A program made the translations under genes and the position numbers. A stretch of 64,000 nt of DNA from assembly GCF_000282035.1 (NCBI RefSeq), contig NZ_AKKA01000023.1:124001-188000 (forward strand). The letters are read 5' to 3'. This DNA is from Rhizobium sp. CF122 (GTDB lineage Bacteria > Pseudomonadota > Alphaproteobacteria > Rhizobiales > Rhizobiaceae). Shown piece after piece: positions 18,685 through 26,935 of the stretch (positions within the stretch are counted from its first letter, which is position 1; every line of letters begins with the position of its first letter). Below the pieces are notes generated by a model. That model was not told where the DNA came from. It worked only from the letters and a program-made list of their open reading frames with translations, and ran no database searches.

Positions 18685-19515
18685 TTAACCGCCACGAGCG
18701 TCGCGCCACGTTGAGAATTCGGTGATGGTTTTCGAGGCGATTTGCTGCATGACCGAGGCGGGAACGCCGGCCCAGGGATCCTGCGCTTGCGAGGGCACGC
18801 TTTCCTGTCCCTGGATACGGTGCAGGCGTGCGCCCCCGCCATCGAGAATGTCCCAGACGTAGACCACGGTCACCTTGCCGCTGTCGGAAAAGGCGGAGAG
18901 ATATCCTTTCAGAATGTAGGCGCTGGAGCTGTCGTTCGAGCTTTTGATCGAAAACCCGTGCGAGCGCGCCTCGGCTCCGAGTTGACGCGAAAGCGGCGTG
19001 ACGGCTTGAACCGGTGCGCCGATGATCGGCAGGAAGCGGACGGTCGTGGCGCGTGTCGAAGGCGAGCTGGCATTCAGCATGGCAGTCTGGGTCTGCTGCC
19101 GTGGCGGCTCACGCGGGGGCGTTTCCACCATGTCTTCTTCTTCGGCCTGGGCGTTGGACACCGGCTCAGGCAGCGCCTCGGCTTTTATCGCAGCGGAGGC
19201 GGCGGACGAGCGCGTGTCGCTTTCGAGCGCCATAGCCTGGGCTTCCATCGTGGTCGGCGGTGCGCCGGAACCCTGCCGATAGCCCGTCTGGCTGTAGGCA
19301 GGGTGATATCCGTTCGATCGCTGTTCGGAGGCAAAAGCCTGCTGGCGTGGCGGCGATCCTGCCATGCGTTCCACGTCGCCCTGTGTTACCGGCGATGAAC
19401 GCATGCTTGCGGAGGAGTCGCCGATGTCGACCAGGGGGACTAGGGCGTCGGTCGTGTTGCAGGCGGATAGGACAAAGCAGGCAAGGAGCATTGGCGCAGT
19501 CGCAACTCGCTTCAT
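18685..19515 (-). CDS. Hypothetical outer-membrane lipoprotein
   Basis: The 276-residue protein has a lipoprotein signal with lipobox LSAC at about residue 19. Residues 30-150 are low-complexity (Ser/Pro/Gln/Glu-rich). The C-terminal domain of about 110 residues has a beta-alpha pattern containing YILKGYLSAFSDSGKVTVVYVWDILD and ends STWRDARGG. This layout is common in rhizobial lipoproteins of unknown role. It precedes prs on the same strand by 106 bases. No function can be assigned. Confidence 0.75.
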   Translation of the reverse strand: MKRVATAPMLLACFVLSACNTTDALVPLVDIGDSSASMRSSPVTQGDVERMAGSPPRQQAFASEQRSNGYHPAYSQTGYRQGSGAPPTTMEAQAMALESDTRSSAASAAIKAEALPEPVSNAQAEEEDMVETPPREPPRQQTQTAMLNASSPSTRATTVRFLPIIGAPVQAVTPLSRQLGAEARSHGFSIKSSNDSSSAYILKGYLSAFSDSGKVTVVYVWDILDGGGARLHRIQGQESVPSQAQDPWAGVPASVMQQIASKTITEFSTWRDARGG

Positions 19516-19681
19516 CCTTCGTTACATCCTTCCCAGTGCCGCGCCCCGTGCACTTTATGAAGGCCGGCGCTGGCATGTGTCAATTCCGGATTCTTGCCCG
19601 CAATGGTTTGCGTCCTGATCTGCCTCTAGTGGATAGAACGGGATTTCAGCCGAAAGCCGCTCACACTTTTGGGATCCGGCT

Positions 19682-20833
19682 CTAGACGCTGATGAAGTCC
19701 AGAGAGTGACGGGAAAGCGCGCGCGGCGCATCGTCAGTCGTCAGGTAGGTCTGTCCGAGGGTCATTGCCGTTCCCGTGTCGGAGTCCATGATGATCATGT
19801 GCACGAAGAGCGACATGTTCGGCTCGATCGGCTGCTGATTGCCGACATGGAACATCTGATGCTCCATCCAGGACGGCGAGAAACGGGCGCCCAGCGAGTA
19901 GCCGCAGGCATTGAGACGGTGGCGGGAAAGGCCGCGCTCATCCATGATTTTCGCATGCATATCGAACACGTCCCCGAAGGTGTGGCCCGCCTTCAACACC
20001 GTTTCGATCGCCTGGATCGTCTCGAAGCAGGCATTGTAGAGTTCACGGTGGCGATAGGTCGGTTCACCGATGACGATGGTCCGCATCATTGCCGCATGGT
20101 AGTGCGCGTAGGTGCCGGCCCATTCGAGTGTCAACTGATCGTTCGGATCGAGTTTGCGGCGACCGGCCTTGTAGCGGCAGAGCAGGGCGTCCTCGGCGGA
20201 GCCAATGATGAATTCGTTCGCGGGGTAGTCGCCGCCACCGGCAAAGACGGCGCCCTGCATCGCGGCCAGAATGTCCGCTTCGTCCGCACCGGGCTTGGTC
20301 AGCGCGAGTGCCGCATCGAGTGCATCGTCGGCCAAAACAGCAGCACGTTCGACATATGCGACTTCGGCCGGGCTCTTAATCAGCCTCAGGCGGCTGACGA
20401 GATAAGAAGCGTCGACAATCTGTCCGAACGACGTCAACTGCGCATCGAGCATCCGGGCAACGCGGCCGGTCATGCCATGCGTATCGTATTCGACGCCGAT
20501 CCTGGCACCGAGCAGGTCCATCTCGACCAGCAGGTTCTTGAGATCGACGGTCGGGTCGGCATTCACGCGGTCGACCCAGATCTGGACATTTTCCAGGATA
20601 GAAGTGTGCTTGGCCTGGCGCAGGTCGGCGGAGCGCGTGATCAGGGCCATCGTCCCGTCGGCCTTGACGACAAGGGTCTGGAAGAAGCAGTAGCCGAAGG
20701 TGTCGTAGCCGGTCAGCCAGTACATGCTTTCCTGCGCGAAGAGCAGCAGGGCATCCAGCTTTTCTTCCCGCATCTTATCGGTCAGACGCGCAAGACGGAC
20801 GGCGAATTCGGGTCTGTCGAAGTGCAAGGCCAT
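19682..20833 (-). CDS. M24-family pita-bread hydrolase, non-canonical metal site
   Basis: The 383-residue protein has a creatinase/prolidase N-terminal domain (about 1-145) and a C-terminal pita-bread domain. In metallo-peptidases the metal Asp pair sits in a D-x-G...D-R-T pattern. Here the equivalent stretch reads LEWAGTYAHYHAAMMRT, so the first Asp is Glu and the second is Ala. The later His/Glu ligands are also not evident. It is therefore more like creatinase or ectoine-hydrolase (DoeA)-type enzymes than an aminopeptidase. ATG 20833 lies five bases after the pgeF stop; a TTG at 20842 would give a four-base overlap. It is probably the second gene of a pgeF operon. Confidence 0.8.
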   Translation of the reverse strand: MALHFDRPEFAVRLARLTDKMREEKLDALLLFAQESMYWLTGYDTFGYCFFQTLVVKADGTMALITRSADLRQAKHTSILENVQIWVDRVNADPTVDLKNLLVEMDLLGARIGVEYDTHGMTGRVARMLDAQLTSFGQIVDASYLVSRLRLIKSPAEVAYVERAAVLADDALDAALALTKPGADEADILAAMQGAVFAGGGDYPANEFIIGSAEDALLCRYKAGRRKLDPNDQLTLEWAGTYAHYHAAMMRTIVIGEPTYRHRELYNACFETIQAIETVLKAGHTFGDVFDMHAKIMDERGLSRHRLNACGYSLGARFSPSWMEHQMFHVGNQQPIEPNMSLFVHMIIMDSDTGTAMTLGQTYLTTDDAPRALSRHSLDFISV

Positions 20834-20838
20834 GCCGC

Positions 20839-21633
20839 TCAAGTCTCCCTGATTGCGATTGCAGAAATCTGCCGGCCGTAATCCGGCTCGTTATTATGTG
20901 TGGTCCGGCGATAAGAGAAGAAACGCTCGGCGTCGGGATAAGTGCAAAGCCCCAGGCTTTCCGCCCGGACACCCGCGGCGCGAAGCCGGTCGACTGTCAG
21001 CGCCTGCAGGTCGAACATCGCGTGCCCGGGCTTTTCAGAAACCACGAAATAACGCTCGTAGGATGGATCCTGTGTGACAAAGCGCTCCACGAATTCCGGG
21101 CCGACCTCGTAGCTCGCCTGGCTGATCGATGGACCGAGACAGGTAACGATTGCCTCCCGCTTCGCGCCAAGTCGGACCATGGCGTCGATCGTGTTTTCCA
21201 GCACACCGGTAAGGGCGCCTTTCCAACCGGCATGCGCGGCGCCGATCACACCAATGTCCGGGTCGGCGAACAGGATTGGTCCGCAATCGGCTGCCAGCAC
21301 ACCAAGCGCTATTCCGGGGGTTGCCGTTACCATCGCATCCGCTGCAGGACGGGAGCCATCATAGTCTTTGTCGACGATCACCACATCAGGGGAGTGGACC
21401 TGGTGCACGGTAGCAAGACGCTCGACGGGCAACTCAAACCAGCTTGCCACGCGGCGGCGATTTTCCTGAACCTTCTCGCGCTCGTCGTTCGAGCCGAGGC
21501 CGACGTTCAGGCCGCGATAGATGCCGTTTGAAACGCCGCCTTGCCGGGTGAAATAGCCATGGAGAATCGCGTCACCGGTTGCCTCTTTCAGCAGCGCGCT
21601 TTGGATCGGTGCCGGAGATGCTGCTTGTGTCAT
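20839..21633 (-). CDS. pgeF: Peptidoglycan editing factor / multicopper-like purine phosphorylase (PgeF, YfiH)
   Basis: The 264-residue DUF152 protein has the three-residue zinc site spread over TVHQVHSPDVV, ADCGPILFAD and GAAHAGWKGALTGVLE. Family members were described as laccase-like and later as purine nucleoside phosphorylases or as enzymes that remove mis-incorporated residues from peptidoglycan precursors. It lies downstream of midA on the same strand (96-base gap). ATG 21633 begins MTQAASP; an ATG four codons upstream is possible. Confidence 0.9.
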   Translation of the reverse strand: MTQAASPAPIQSALLKEATGDAILHGYFTRQGGVSNGIYRGLNVGLGSNDEREKVQENRRRVASWFELPVERLATVHQVHSPDVVIVDKDYDGSRPAADAMVTATPGIALGVLAADCGPILFADPDIGVIGAAHAGWKGALTGVLENTIDAMVRLGAKREAIVTCLGPSISQASYEVGPEFVERFVTQDPSYERYFVVSEKPGHAMFDLQALTVDRLRAAGVRAESLGLCTYPDAERFFSYRRTTHNNEPDYGRQISAIAIRET

Positions 21634-21729
21634 TAAAACTTCCAAGATTGCTTGAATTGCTTACGCGCCATTTCGCATGGCGAAGCCTTGTCGATTGCCG
21701 CGGATGTTGGCCCAGCAGTGCTCGGGCTG

Positions 21730-22830
21730 TCAATCCACTGAACGGAAGGGCATCAAATCCAGGGCCGGGTGCGAGACCGCCAAGACCTTGAAGAGTTCGC
21801 CCATGCGCCCTTCACCTTCGCCGGCCAGCCGATCGACTGCCGTTTGGATAATTTGCCGCGTATGTGCTTCGCGATCCCGGCCAAGAGCGGCGGCGCGGTC
21901 GAGAATGCCGAGGCCGACAAGAAAATCGCCTTGGTGAAGCATGCCGTTGACGTAGACGCCGGCTGAAGTCGTGGCCTGTGCCAGCGCCTGGAAATCGACG
22001 TGGCTCGTCAGGTCCGCTTCGCCCGGATGCGCCAGCGGCGGGTCATACTCATGCATGCGCACCGCCTGTAGCGTATCGCCGTAGCCGCTCACGAGATGCC
22101 CGTAGTCGATGGCGACAGCCGTGCCGCCACATTCCTTCAGCCGATCGCAGATCGCGAGCATCACTGACTGGCGTGCCGGCGAGACTTCAAACACCGTTCC
22201 CGGGAGCACGTCCTCTTCCGGCCAGGGGAGAAGGCTTGGATCGATCCCTGCCACGCCGGCACCGAACGTCAGTTCGCCCGCTGCGTCGACGCCGACCATA
22301 CGTTCACGAAAGCCCGCCGGCGTCTTCACGAACTGACGGATCGGAATGGCATCGAACAACTCATTCGCCGCGACGAGCGAAAATCCCGGCGGCACTTCAT
22401 CGAAACCCTGATGCCAGCTGACCTTGTCGCCATAGGAAGCCAGCGTCTCCTGCTGGATGTCGCGCAAGCGTCCGCTGGTTTCGACGAGGTGCACCGTCAT
22501 GTCCTCAAAGAGGGGCGGCGCGATACGGGAAATGACACGCAGCATATCCGACATCATGGTGCCGCGGCCGGGGCCGATCTCGACGAGGCGGACGCCTGCG
22601 GGTGTTCCGTGCCGCTGCCAGGCGTGTACGACGAAGACGCCGATCATCTCGCCAAAGAGCTGGCTGACCTCGGGCGCCGTCACGAAGTCTCCCGAGCGCC
22701 CGAACGGCTCGCGCGTCCTGTAGTAGCCGTGTTCCGGATCGGCGAGGCACAGCGAGAAAAAGTCCGTGACGCTGATCGGGCCGTTCGCCTGAATGATAGC
22801 CTTGATCTTCTCACCGAGCGCGGTGCTCAT
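21730..22830 (-). CDS. Class I SAM-dependent methyltransferase, MidA/NDUFAF7 family
   Basis: The 366-residue protein carries the SAM-binding glycine loop VEIGPGRGTMMSDML and the family N-terminus (ISVTDFFSLCLADPEHGYY). The mitochondrial homologue methylates an arginine in a complex I subunit during assembly, so a role in NADH dehydrogenase biogenesis is plausible. The ATG at 22830 gives the homologous start; the reading frame continues upstream through lgt sequence, which is coincidental. It lies 25 bases after lgt on the same strand, giving the gene order lgt-midA-pgeF. Confidence 0.92.
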   Translation of the reverse strand: MSTALGEKIKAIIQANGPISVTDFFSLCLADPEHGYYRTREPFGRSGDFVTAPEVSQLFGEMIGVFVVHAWQRHGTPAGVRLVEIGPGRGTMMSDMLRVISRIAPPLFEDMTVHLVETSGRLRDIQQETLASYGDKVSWHQGFDEVPPGFSLVAANELFDAIPIRQFVKTPAGFRERMVGVDAAGELTFGAGVAGIDPSLLPWPEEDVLPGTVFEVSPARQSVMLAICDRLKECGGTAVAIDYGHLVSGYGDTLQAVRMHEYDPPLAHPGEADLTSHVDFQALAQATTSAGVYVNGMLHQGDFLVGLGILDRAAALGRDREAHTRQIIQTAVDRLAGEGEGRMGELFKVLAVSHPALDLMPFRSVD

Positions 22831-22855
22831 GGATCCCCCTCCTGTCCAGCCGCGG

Positions 22856-23737
22856 TCAGTGCTGCAGAGCAGCCTGACGGCGGGCTCGAAGCATGGCCCA
22901 GATTCCCAGCAGAACCATCGGCGTGGAAAGCACCATGCCCATGGTGAGCCAATCGGTACCCAGCAGGTAGCCCAGCTGGGCATCCGGTTCGCGGAAGAAT
23001 TCAACGAAGATGCGAGAGAGCGCATAGCCGCAGGCAAAGACGCCGGTGACGAAACCGGGAACCTTCAGAGCGCGGAAGCTGTAGATCAGAAGGGCGAGAA
23101 CCAGGAGCAGCACGACGCCCTCCAGGCCTGCCTCATAAAGCTGGCTGGGGTGGCGAACAAAGTCGCCGCCGGGGCAATAGCCGTTGGTCTTCTCGATGTA
23201 TTGGTTGCAGAAAACCATGCCCCAAGGCGCGTCCGTCAAGCGGCCCCACAGTTCGCCATTGATGAAGTTCGCGATGCGGCCGCAAAACAGGCCGATCGGG
23301 ACGACTGCCGAGACGACATCGAACAGGCTCCAGATCGATATGCCGTTGCGACGTGCGAAGATGATCATCGCGATAACGGTGCCCGTCAGTCCGCCATGGA
23401 ACGACATCCCGCCGTTCCATATCTGGATGGCCCGGATTGGGCTCTCGATCACCGACGGAAGATCATAAAAGAGGATGTAGCCGATGCGGCCGCCGAGAAC
23501 GATGCCGAGCGCGACCCAGATGATGAAATCGTCGAGTTGCACCTTGGTGATCGGTGAAACATCGCCCGGCCACAGCTTGTTGTTACCGGCGATCTGACGC
23601 GCATAGTACCAGCCGAGCATGATGCCGGCGACATAAGCAAGTCCGTACCAGTGAATTGAGAGTGGACCGAGCGAAAAGGCGATCGGGTCGATCTCGGGGA
23701 AGGGCATGATCGCCATGAGATTGGCTACTGTCGGCAA
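22856..23737 (-). CDS. lgt: Prolipoprotein diacylglyceryl transferase
   Basis: The 293-residue inner-membrane enzyme transfers diacylglycerol from phosphatidylglycerol to the lipobox Cys of prolipoproteins. Seven hydrophobic segments are visible. The signature [14 protein letters not shown] and the downstream [12 protein letters not shown] are both present. The start is TTG 23737, chosen because it aligns with the usual rhizobial N-terminus before LPFPEIDP; ATG 23716 would shorten it by seven residues. It heads an apparent lgt-midA-pgeF operon. Several lipoproteins in this window would be its clients. Confidence 0.96.
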   Translation of the reverse strand: MPTVANLMAIMPFPEIDPIAFSLGPLSIHWYGLAYVAGIMLGWYYARQIAGNNKLWPGDVSPITKVQLDDFIIWVALGIVLGGRIGYILFYDLPSVIESPIRAIQIWNGGMSFHGGLTGTVIAMIIFARRNGISIWSLFDVVSAVVPIGLFCGRIANFINGELWGRLTDAPWGMVFCNQYIEKTNGYCPGGDFVRHPSQLYEAGLEGVVLLLVLALLIYSFRALKVPGFVTGVFACGYALSRIFVEFFREPDAQLGYLLGTDWLTMGMVLSTPMVLLGIWAMLRARRQAALQH

Positions 23738-24019
23738 GGTTTTCCCATTCGCTGGCGTGAGCCCTATGGAGTGACCGGTCGGACGTCAACGCGCTTCAGT
23801 TCAAGGCGTCCTTTGCGACTTTCTGAAGGCGCGCCAAGCTCGATGTGGGCGGAAGATGGCGCTGGGATCAAGAGCGGTCAAGTCGATTGTTGGCGATCGG
23901 AAGCCTACGAGCAGGCTTATCCAGAGCAAAGCGCTTGCATCCTTGGTGGCGAAGCCCTACCTCATTCTTGAGGGGCTAAAGAGGCCCTAAGTGGTATGTT
24001 GCAAAGGGAGAAAACCGCC

Positions 24020-24280
24020 ATGACGACAGGAGCAAACCGCATCATGGACGAGTTCGCCAAGCTGATGACGGATGCCGCCGGCGCGGCCCAGGGTGTGCGT
24101 AAGGAAATCGAGACAGCCTTCAATGCGCAGGCGGAGCGCTGGCTCAATACGCTCGATATCGTCAAGCGCGAGGAATTCGAGGTCGTACGCGAAATGGCGA
24201 TCAAGGCACGCGATGAAAACGACGCGCTACTTGCCCGCATCGCGGCGCTTGAAGAAAAGCTTGCCGCCAAAGGCAAGTAA
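24020..24280 (+). CDS. ubiK: Ubiquinone biosynthesis accessory factor UbiK (BMFP family)
   Basis: The 86-residue, highly charged, helical coiled-coil protein (NRIMDEFAKLMTDAAG, then EFEVVREMAIKARDENDALLARI and a Lys-rich end) matches the YqiC/BMFP family. E. coli UbiK helps the aerobic Ubi complex act on membrane-bound intermediates; the Brucella homologue is a trimeric membrane-fusogenic protein. The ATG at 24020 has AGGGAG nine bases upstream and is preferred to the ATG at 23996. It is divergent from lgt. Confidence 0.85.
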   Translation: MTTGANRIMDEFAKLMTDAAGAAQGVRKEIETAFNAQAERWLNTLDIVKREEFEVVREMAIKARDENDALLARIAALEEKLAAKGK

Positions 24281-24672
24281 TTCCCGTTGTGACACAGGCC
24301 GTGGTGTGACCTTTATGAGACACGCCGCGGCTGCGACCTAAAAACCAGGTGCCGTTATCCACCTGTGGACACTGCCAAAAAGATCAATGGGCAGAGTCAG
24401 TTAAACCCTCCTTCTGAATCTAAAACCGAAAAGCTTTCCACAGTGCCGTTCCCTAAAACGGCTGTGAGGGGCTGGCGTGTCGCCTAGCCCGTTATACACT
24501 GATTTTAAATGATGATTCGAAGCGGTTGGTAAGCTCCAGGCAGGTTTGACTGCGTTAAGTCTGGTAGCGGTTCAACGGTCATCAGGGTTGGTGGTTCCGG
24601 CTGTTGCGTGTGTTCTCCTTGTGTCTCGTTGACGAAGTTGGTTCGCATTCACTCCGGTCAAGAAGGTGCTGC
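24281..24672. other. Intergenic region between ubiK and the ybjN-like gene (392 bp)
   Basis: This non-coding stretch is more AT-rich than its surroundings from about 24390. It contains the DnaA-box-like inverted arrangement GTTATCCACCTGTGGAC at 24354-24370 and a second TTTCCACAG near 24435. The rightmost part should hold the promoter of the YbjN/proC/csaA unit. No tRNA, known riboswitch or terminator with a T-run was recognised. Confidence 0.4.
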
Positions 24673-25173
24673 ATGAGCCTCATGGAATTGGAAGTCGAGC
24701 GTCAGTCGAACCCGGTCGATATGATCGAGTACGTCGCCGCCAATAACGACTGGTCTTTCGAGCGGTCGGGCGATGACGAGATTGCGATGACGGTTGAAGG
24801 GAAGTGGACCGACTACCACGTTTCCTTTTCCTGGATGGAAGAGTTCGAGGCGCTGCACCTGGGCTGCGCCTTCGACGTCAAGGTTCCCGAACAGCGTGTC
24901 AACGAAGTCACCAAGCTCCTGGCCGCGATCAACGGTCAGGTGCTGATGGGACACTTCGATCTTTGGCGCCAGGAAGACGTCATCATCTTTCGCCAATCGC
25001 TGCTGCTCGCCGGTGGTGCCGAGCCGACCAATCGGCAGGTCGAGGTTCTGCTTGCTAGTGCGCTCGACACCTGCGAGGCGTATTATCAGGCCTTCCAATT
25101 CGTGATCTGGTCCGGCATGGATGCGAACCGCGCGATGGAAGCGGTTCTCTTCGAAACGGTCGGCGAGGCGTAA
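24673..25173 (+). CDS. YbjN domain-containing protein
   Basis: The 166-residue cytoplasmic protein has the YbjN fold, with the pattern MIEYVAANNDWSFER, then YHVSFSWMEEFEALHLGCAF, which resembles type III secretion chaperones. In E. coli ybjN influences motility and stress responses, but its molecular role is unknown. ATG 24673 is the likely start; an in-frame ATG 69 bases upstream extends into non-conserved sequence. Its TAA abuts the proC ATG with no gap, so they form one transcript, probably with csaA. Confidence 0.88.
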   Translation: MSLMELEVERQSNPVDMIEYVAANNDWSFERSGDDEIAMTVEGKWTDYHVSFSWMEEFEALHLGCAFDVKVPEQRVNEVTKLLAAINGQVLMGHFDLWRQEDVIIFRQSLLLAGGAEPTNRQVEVLLASALDTCEAYYQAFQFVIWSGMDANRAMEAVLFETVGEA

Positions 25174-25992
25174 ATGTCATCCGCATCTTCAGGTCCTGTC
25201 GTTCTCATCGGTGCCGGCAACATGGGGGGCGCAATGCTCTCCGGCTGGCTGAAGAGCGGCGTGGCCGGTTCCTCCATCGTGGTTGTCGATCCCGGTCCGT
25301 CTGACCAGATAATGAAGACCATCAACGATGCCGGCGTGACCCACGTTACCTCCGCTCCAGCCGGATTGACGGCAGGTGTCCTGTTCCTCGCGGTCAAGCC
25401 GCAGGTGATGGAAGCCGTGCTGCCGCCGGTGAAGGGCACGATCGGGCCTGAGACGGTGGTCGTTTCCGTCGCAGCCGGCAAGACGCTCTCGTTCCTTGAG
25501 GGGCATCTCGGCGAGGCTGCGATGGTGCGCGCCATGCCGAATACGCCGGCCATGGTCGGTCGCGGCGTCACGGGCGCCTTCGCCAATACGCGCGTCACGG
25601 CTGCGCAGCGCGAGCAAGTCCATTCGCTCTTGCGAGTATCCGGTCCCGTCGAGTGGGTTCCAACCGAAGCCGATATTGATGCTGTCACGGCGCTGTCGGG
25701 AAGCGGACCGGCCTATGTGTTCTATCTCGTCGAGTGTATGGCAGAGGCAGGCCGTAAACTTGGCTTGCAGGCGGACCTTGCCATGCGCCTTGCACGGGAA
25801 ACTGTCGCGGGGGCTGGTGAGCTTTTGCACCAGTCCCCCGACGACGCCTCACGCCTGCGCCAGAACGTGACCTCGCCGGGTGGCACGACGGCTGCTGCGT
25901 TGTCCGTTCTCATGGCTGAGGATGCGATGCAGCCGCTTTTCGACAAGGCCCTTGCCGCAGCACGCAAGCGCGCCGAAGAGCTTGCCGGCTGA
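25174..25992 (+). CDS. proC: Pyrroline-5-carboxylate reductase
   Basis: The 272-residue NAD(P)H-dependent enzyme performs the last step of proline synthesis. It has the Rossmann motif LIGAGNMGGAMLSGWL at the N-terminus, AVKPQVMEAVLP and MPNTPAMVGRGVTG. The C-terminal signature VTSPGGTTAAALSVL is also present. It follows the ybjN-like gene without spacing and precedes csaA by 12 bases. Confidence 0.97.
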   Translation: MSSASSGPVVLIGAGNMGGAMLSGWLKSGVAGSSIVVVDPGPSDQIMKTINDAGVTHVTSAPAGLTAGVLFLAVKPQVMEAVLPPVKGTIGPETVVVSVAAGKTLSFLEGHLGEAAMVRAMPNTPAMVGRGVTGAFANTRVTAAQREQVHSLLRVSGPVEWVPTEADIDAVTALSGSGPAYVFYLVECMAEAGRKLGLQADLAMRLARETVAGAGELLHQSPDDASRLRQNVTSPGGTTAAALSVLMAEDAMQPLFDKALAAARKRAEELAG

Positions 25993-26004
25993 GGACATCC
26001 GAAC

Positions 26005-26346
26005 ATGGCTGACGAAATCACCTATGCCGACTTCGAGCGTGTCGACATCCGCGTCGGTACGATTGTCGAAGTGAGCCCGTTCCCGGAAGCACGGAAGCCG
26101 GCCTTCAAGCTGTTGATCGACTTCGGGGCGGAAATCGGCCTCAAGAAATCATCGGCCCAGATCACCGTTCACTATACGCCCGAGAGCCTGATCGGTCGGC
26201 AGGTTCTCGGTGTGGTCAACTTTCCGCCGCGACAGATCGGCCCGGTCCGCTCAGAAGTCCTGACGCTCGGCTTCGAGGACGAAGCCGGCGCCATCGTTCT
26301 TGCGGCAACCGATAAGCCAGTGCCGAACGGCAAGAAGCTGATGTGA
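26005..26346 (+). CDS. csaA: tRNA-binding protein CsaA
   Basis: The 113-residue protein consists of a single OB-fold tRNA-binding domain, like the C-terminal domain of methionyl-tRNA synthetase. It starts ITYADFERVDIRVGTIVEV, with GRQVLGVVNFPPRQIGP and GFEDEAG following. CsaA proteins bind tRNA and have been reported as export-related chaperones in Bacillus. It is third in the ybjN-proC-csaA series. Its stop codon touches the stop codon of the convergent DUF1349 gene, sharing the palindrome TGATCA. Confidence 0.93.
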   Translation: MADEITYADFERVDIRVGTIVEVSPFPEARKPAFKLLIDFGAEIGLKKSSAQITVHYTPESLIGRQVLGVVNFPPRQIGPVRSEVLTLGFEDEAGAIVLAATDKPVPNGKKLM

Positions 26347-26928
26347 TCAGTGGATCTCGCGCGACAGTGGGTCGGTCAGCGAGAAAGCATGGAATACGGC
26401 TTCAAAACCGGCGCGTTGGGGCGAGCAGAATGCCGGGCCGACGGCAACCTCCACAAATGCCGGATCAAACCAAGCAAGCCGCGCCATGCGCCAGTCCTCC
26501 ATGCGGTCTGTTCTGTATTGAATGAACAGAGCATCGCCAGTTCGCGTTACGCGCACGCCCATGCGGTCGAATGCGTGGTCGAGCCGAAAGGCTGACCAGT
26601 CGGAGTTGCGGTTGGTGACGACGACGCTGAAGTGCATTGCTCCATCGGTATATTCGATCCCGCATTTCATCCAATGCGTCGCGTCGGCCCGAACCATCAT
26701 GCCGGCCTGGTCGTAGAGTTCCTCATAGCGTGCGGAGAAGGATACGTCGGCCGTGAAGTCGCCCTGCCGCGGCTGATGCAGGAAATGCGCGTCGTCGCGG
26801 TGAAAGCCGTAGTAGGTTCCTTGCCAGAAGTCCGTCTTCGGTCCGGACCAGACATGCAGGTCGCCGTTGCGCTCTTCGGAGCGAGGCGGCGGGTTCAGCC
26901 ATGTCATTGGCGCCGTATCGATCGTCAT
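26347..26928 (-). CDS. DUF1349 family protein (beta-sandwich, YesU-like)
   Basis: The 193-residue protein has the family features LHVWSGPKTDFWQGTYYGF, DQAGMMVRADATHWMKCGIE and FVEVAVGPAFCSPQRAGF. Homologues are concanavalin-like lectin/glucanase sandwiches without a proven activity; carbohydrate binding is a reasonable guess. There is no signal peptide. ATG 26928 is the natural start, seven bases after the histidine-kinase stop, so it is probably the last gene of the marR-regulator-kinase unit. Confidence 0.85.
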   Translation of the reverse strand: MTIDTAPMTWLNPPPRSEERNGDLHVWSGPKTDFWQGTYYGFHRDDAHFLHQPRQGDFTADVSFSARYEELYDQAGMMVRADATHWMKCGIEYTDGAMHFSVVVTNRNSDWSAFRLDHAFDRMGVRVTRTGDALFIQYRTDRMEDWRMARLAWFDPAFVEVAVGPAFCSPQRAGFEAVFHAFSLTDPLSREIH

Positions 26929-26935
26929 CTGTTTT

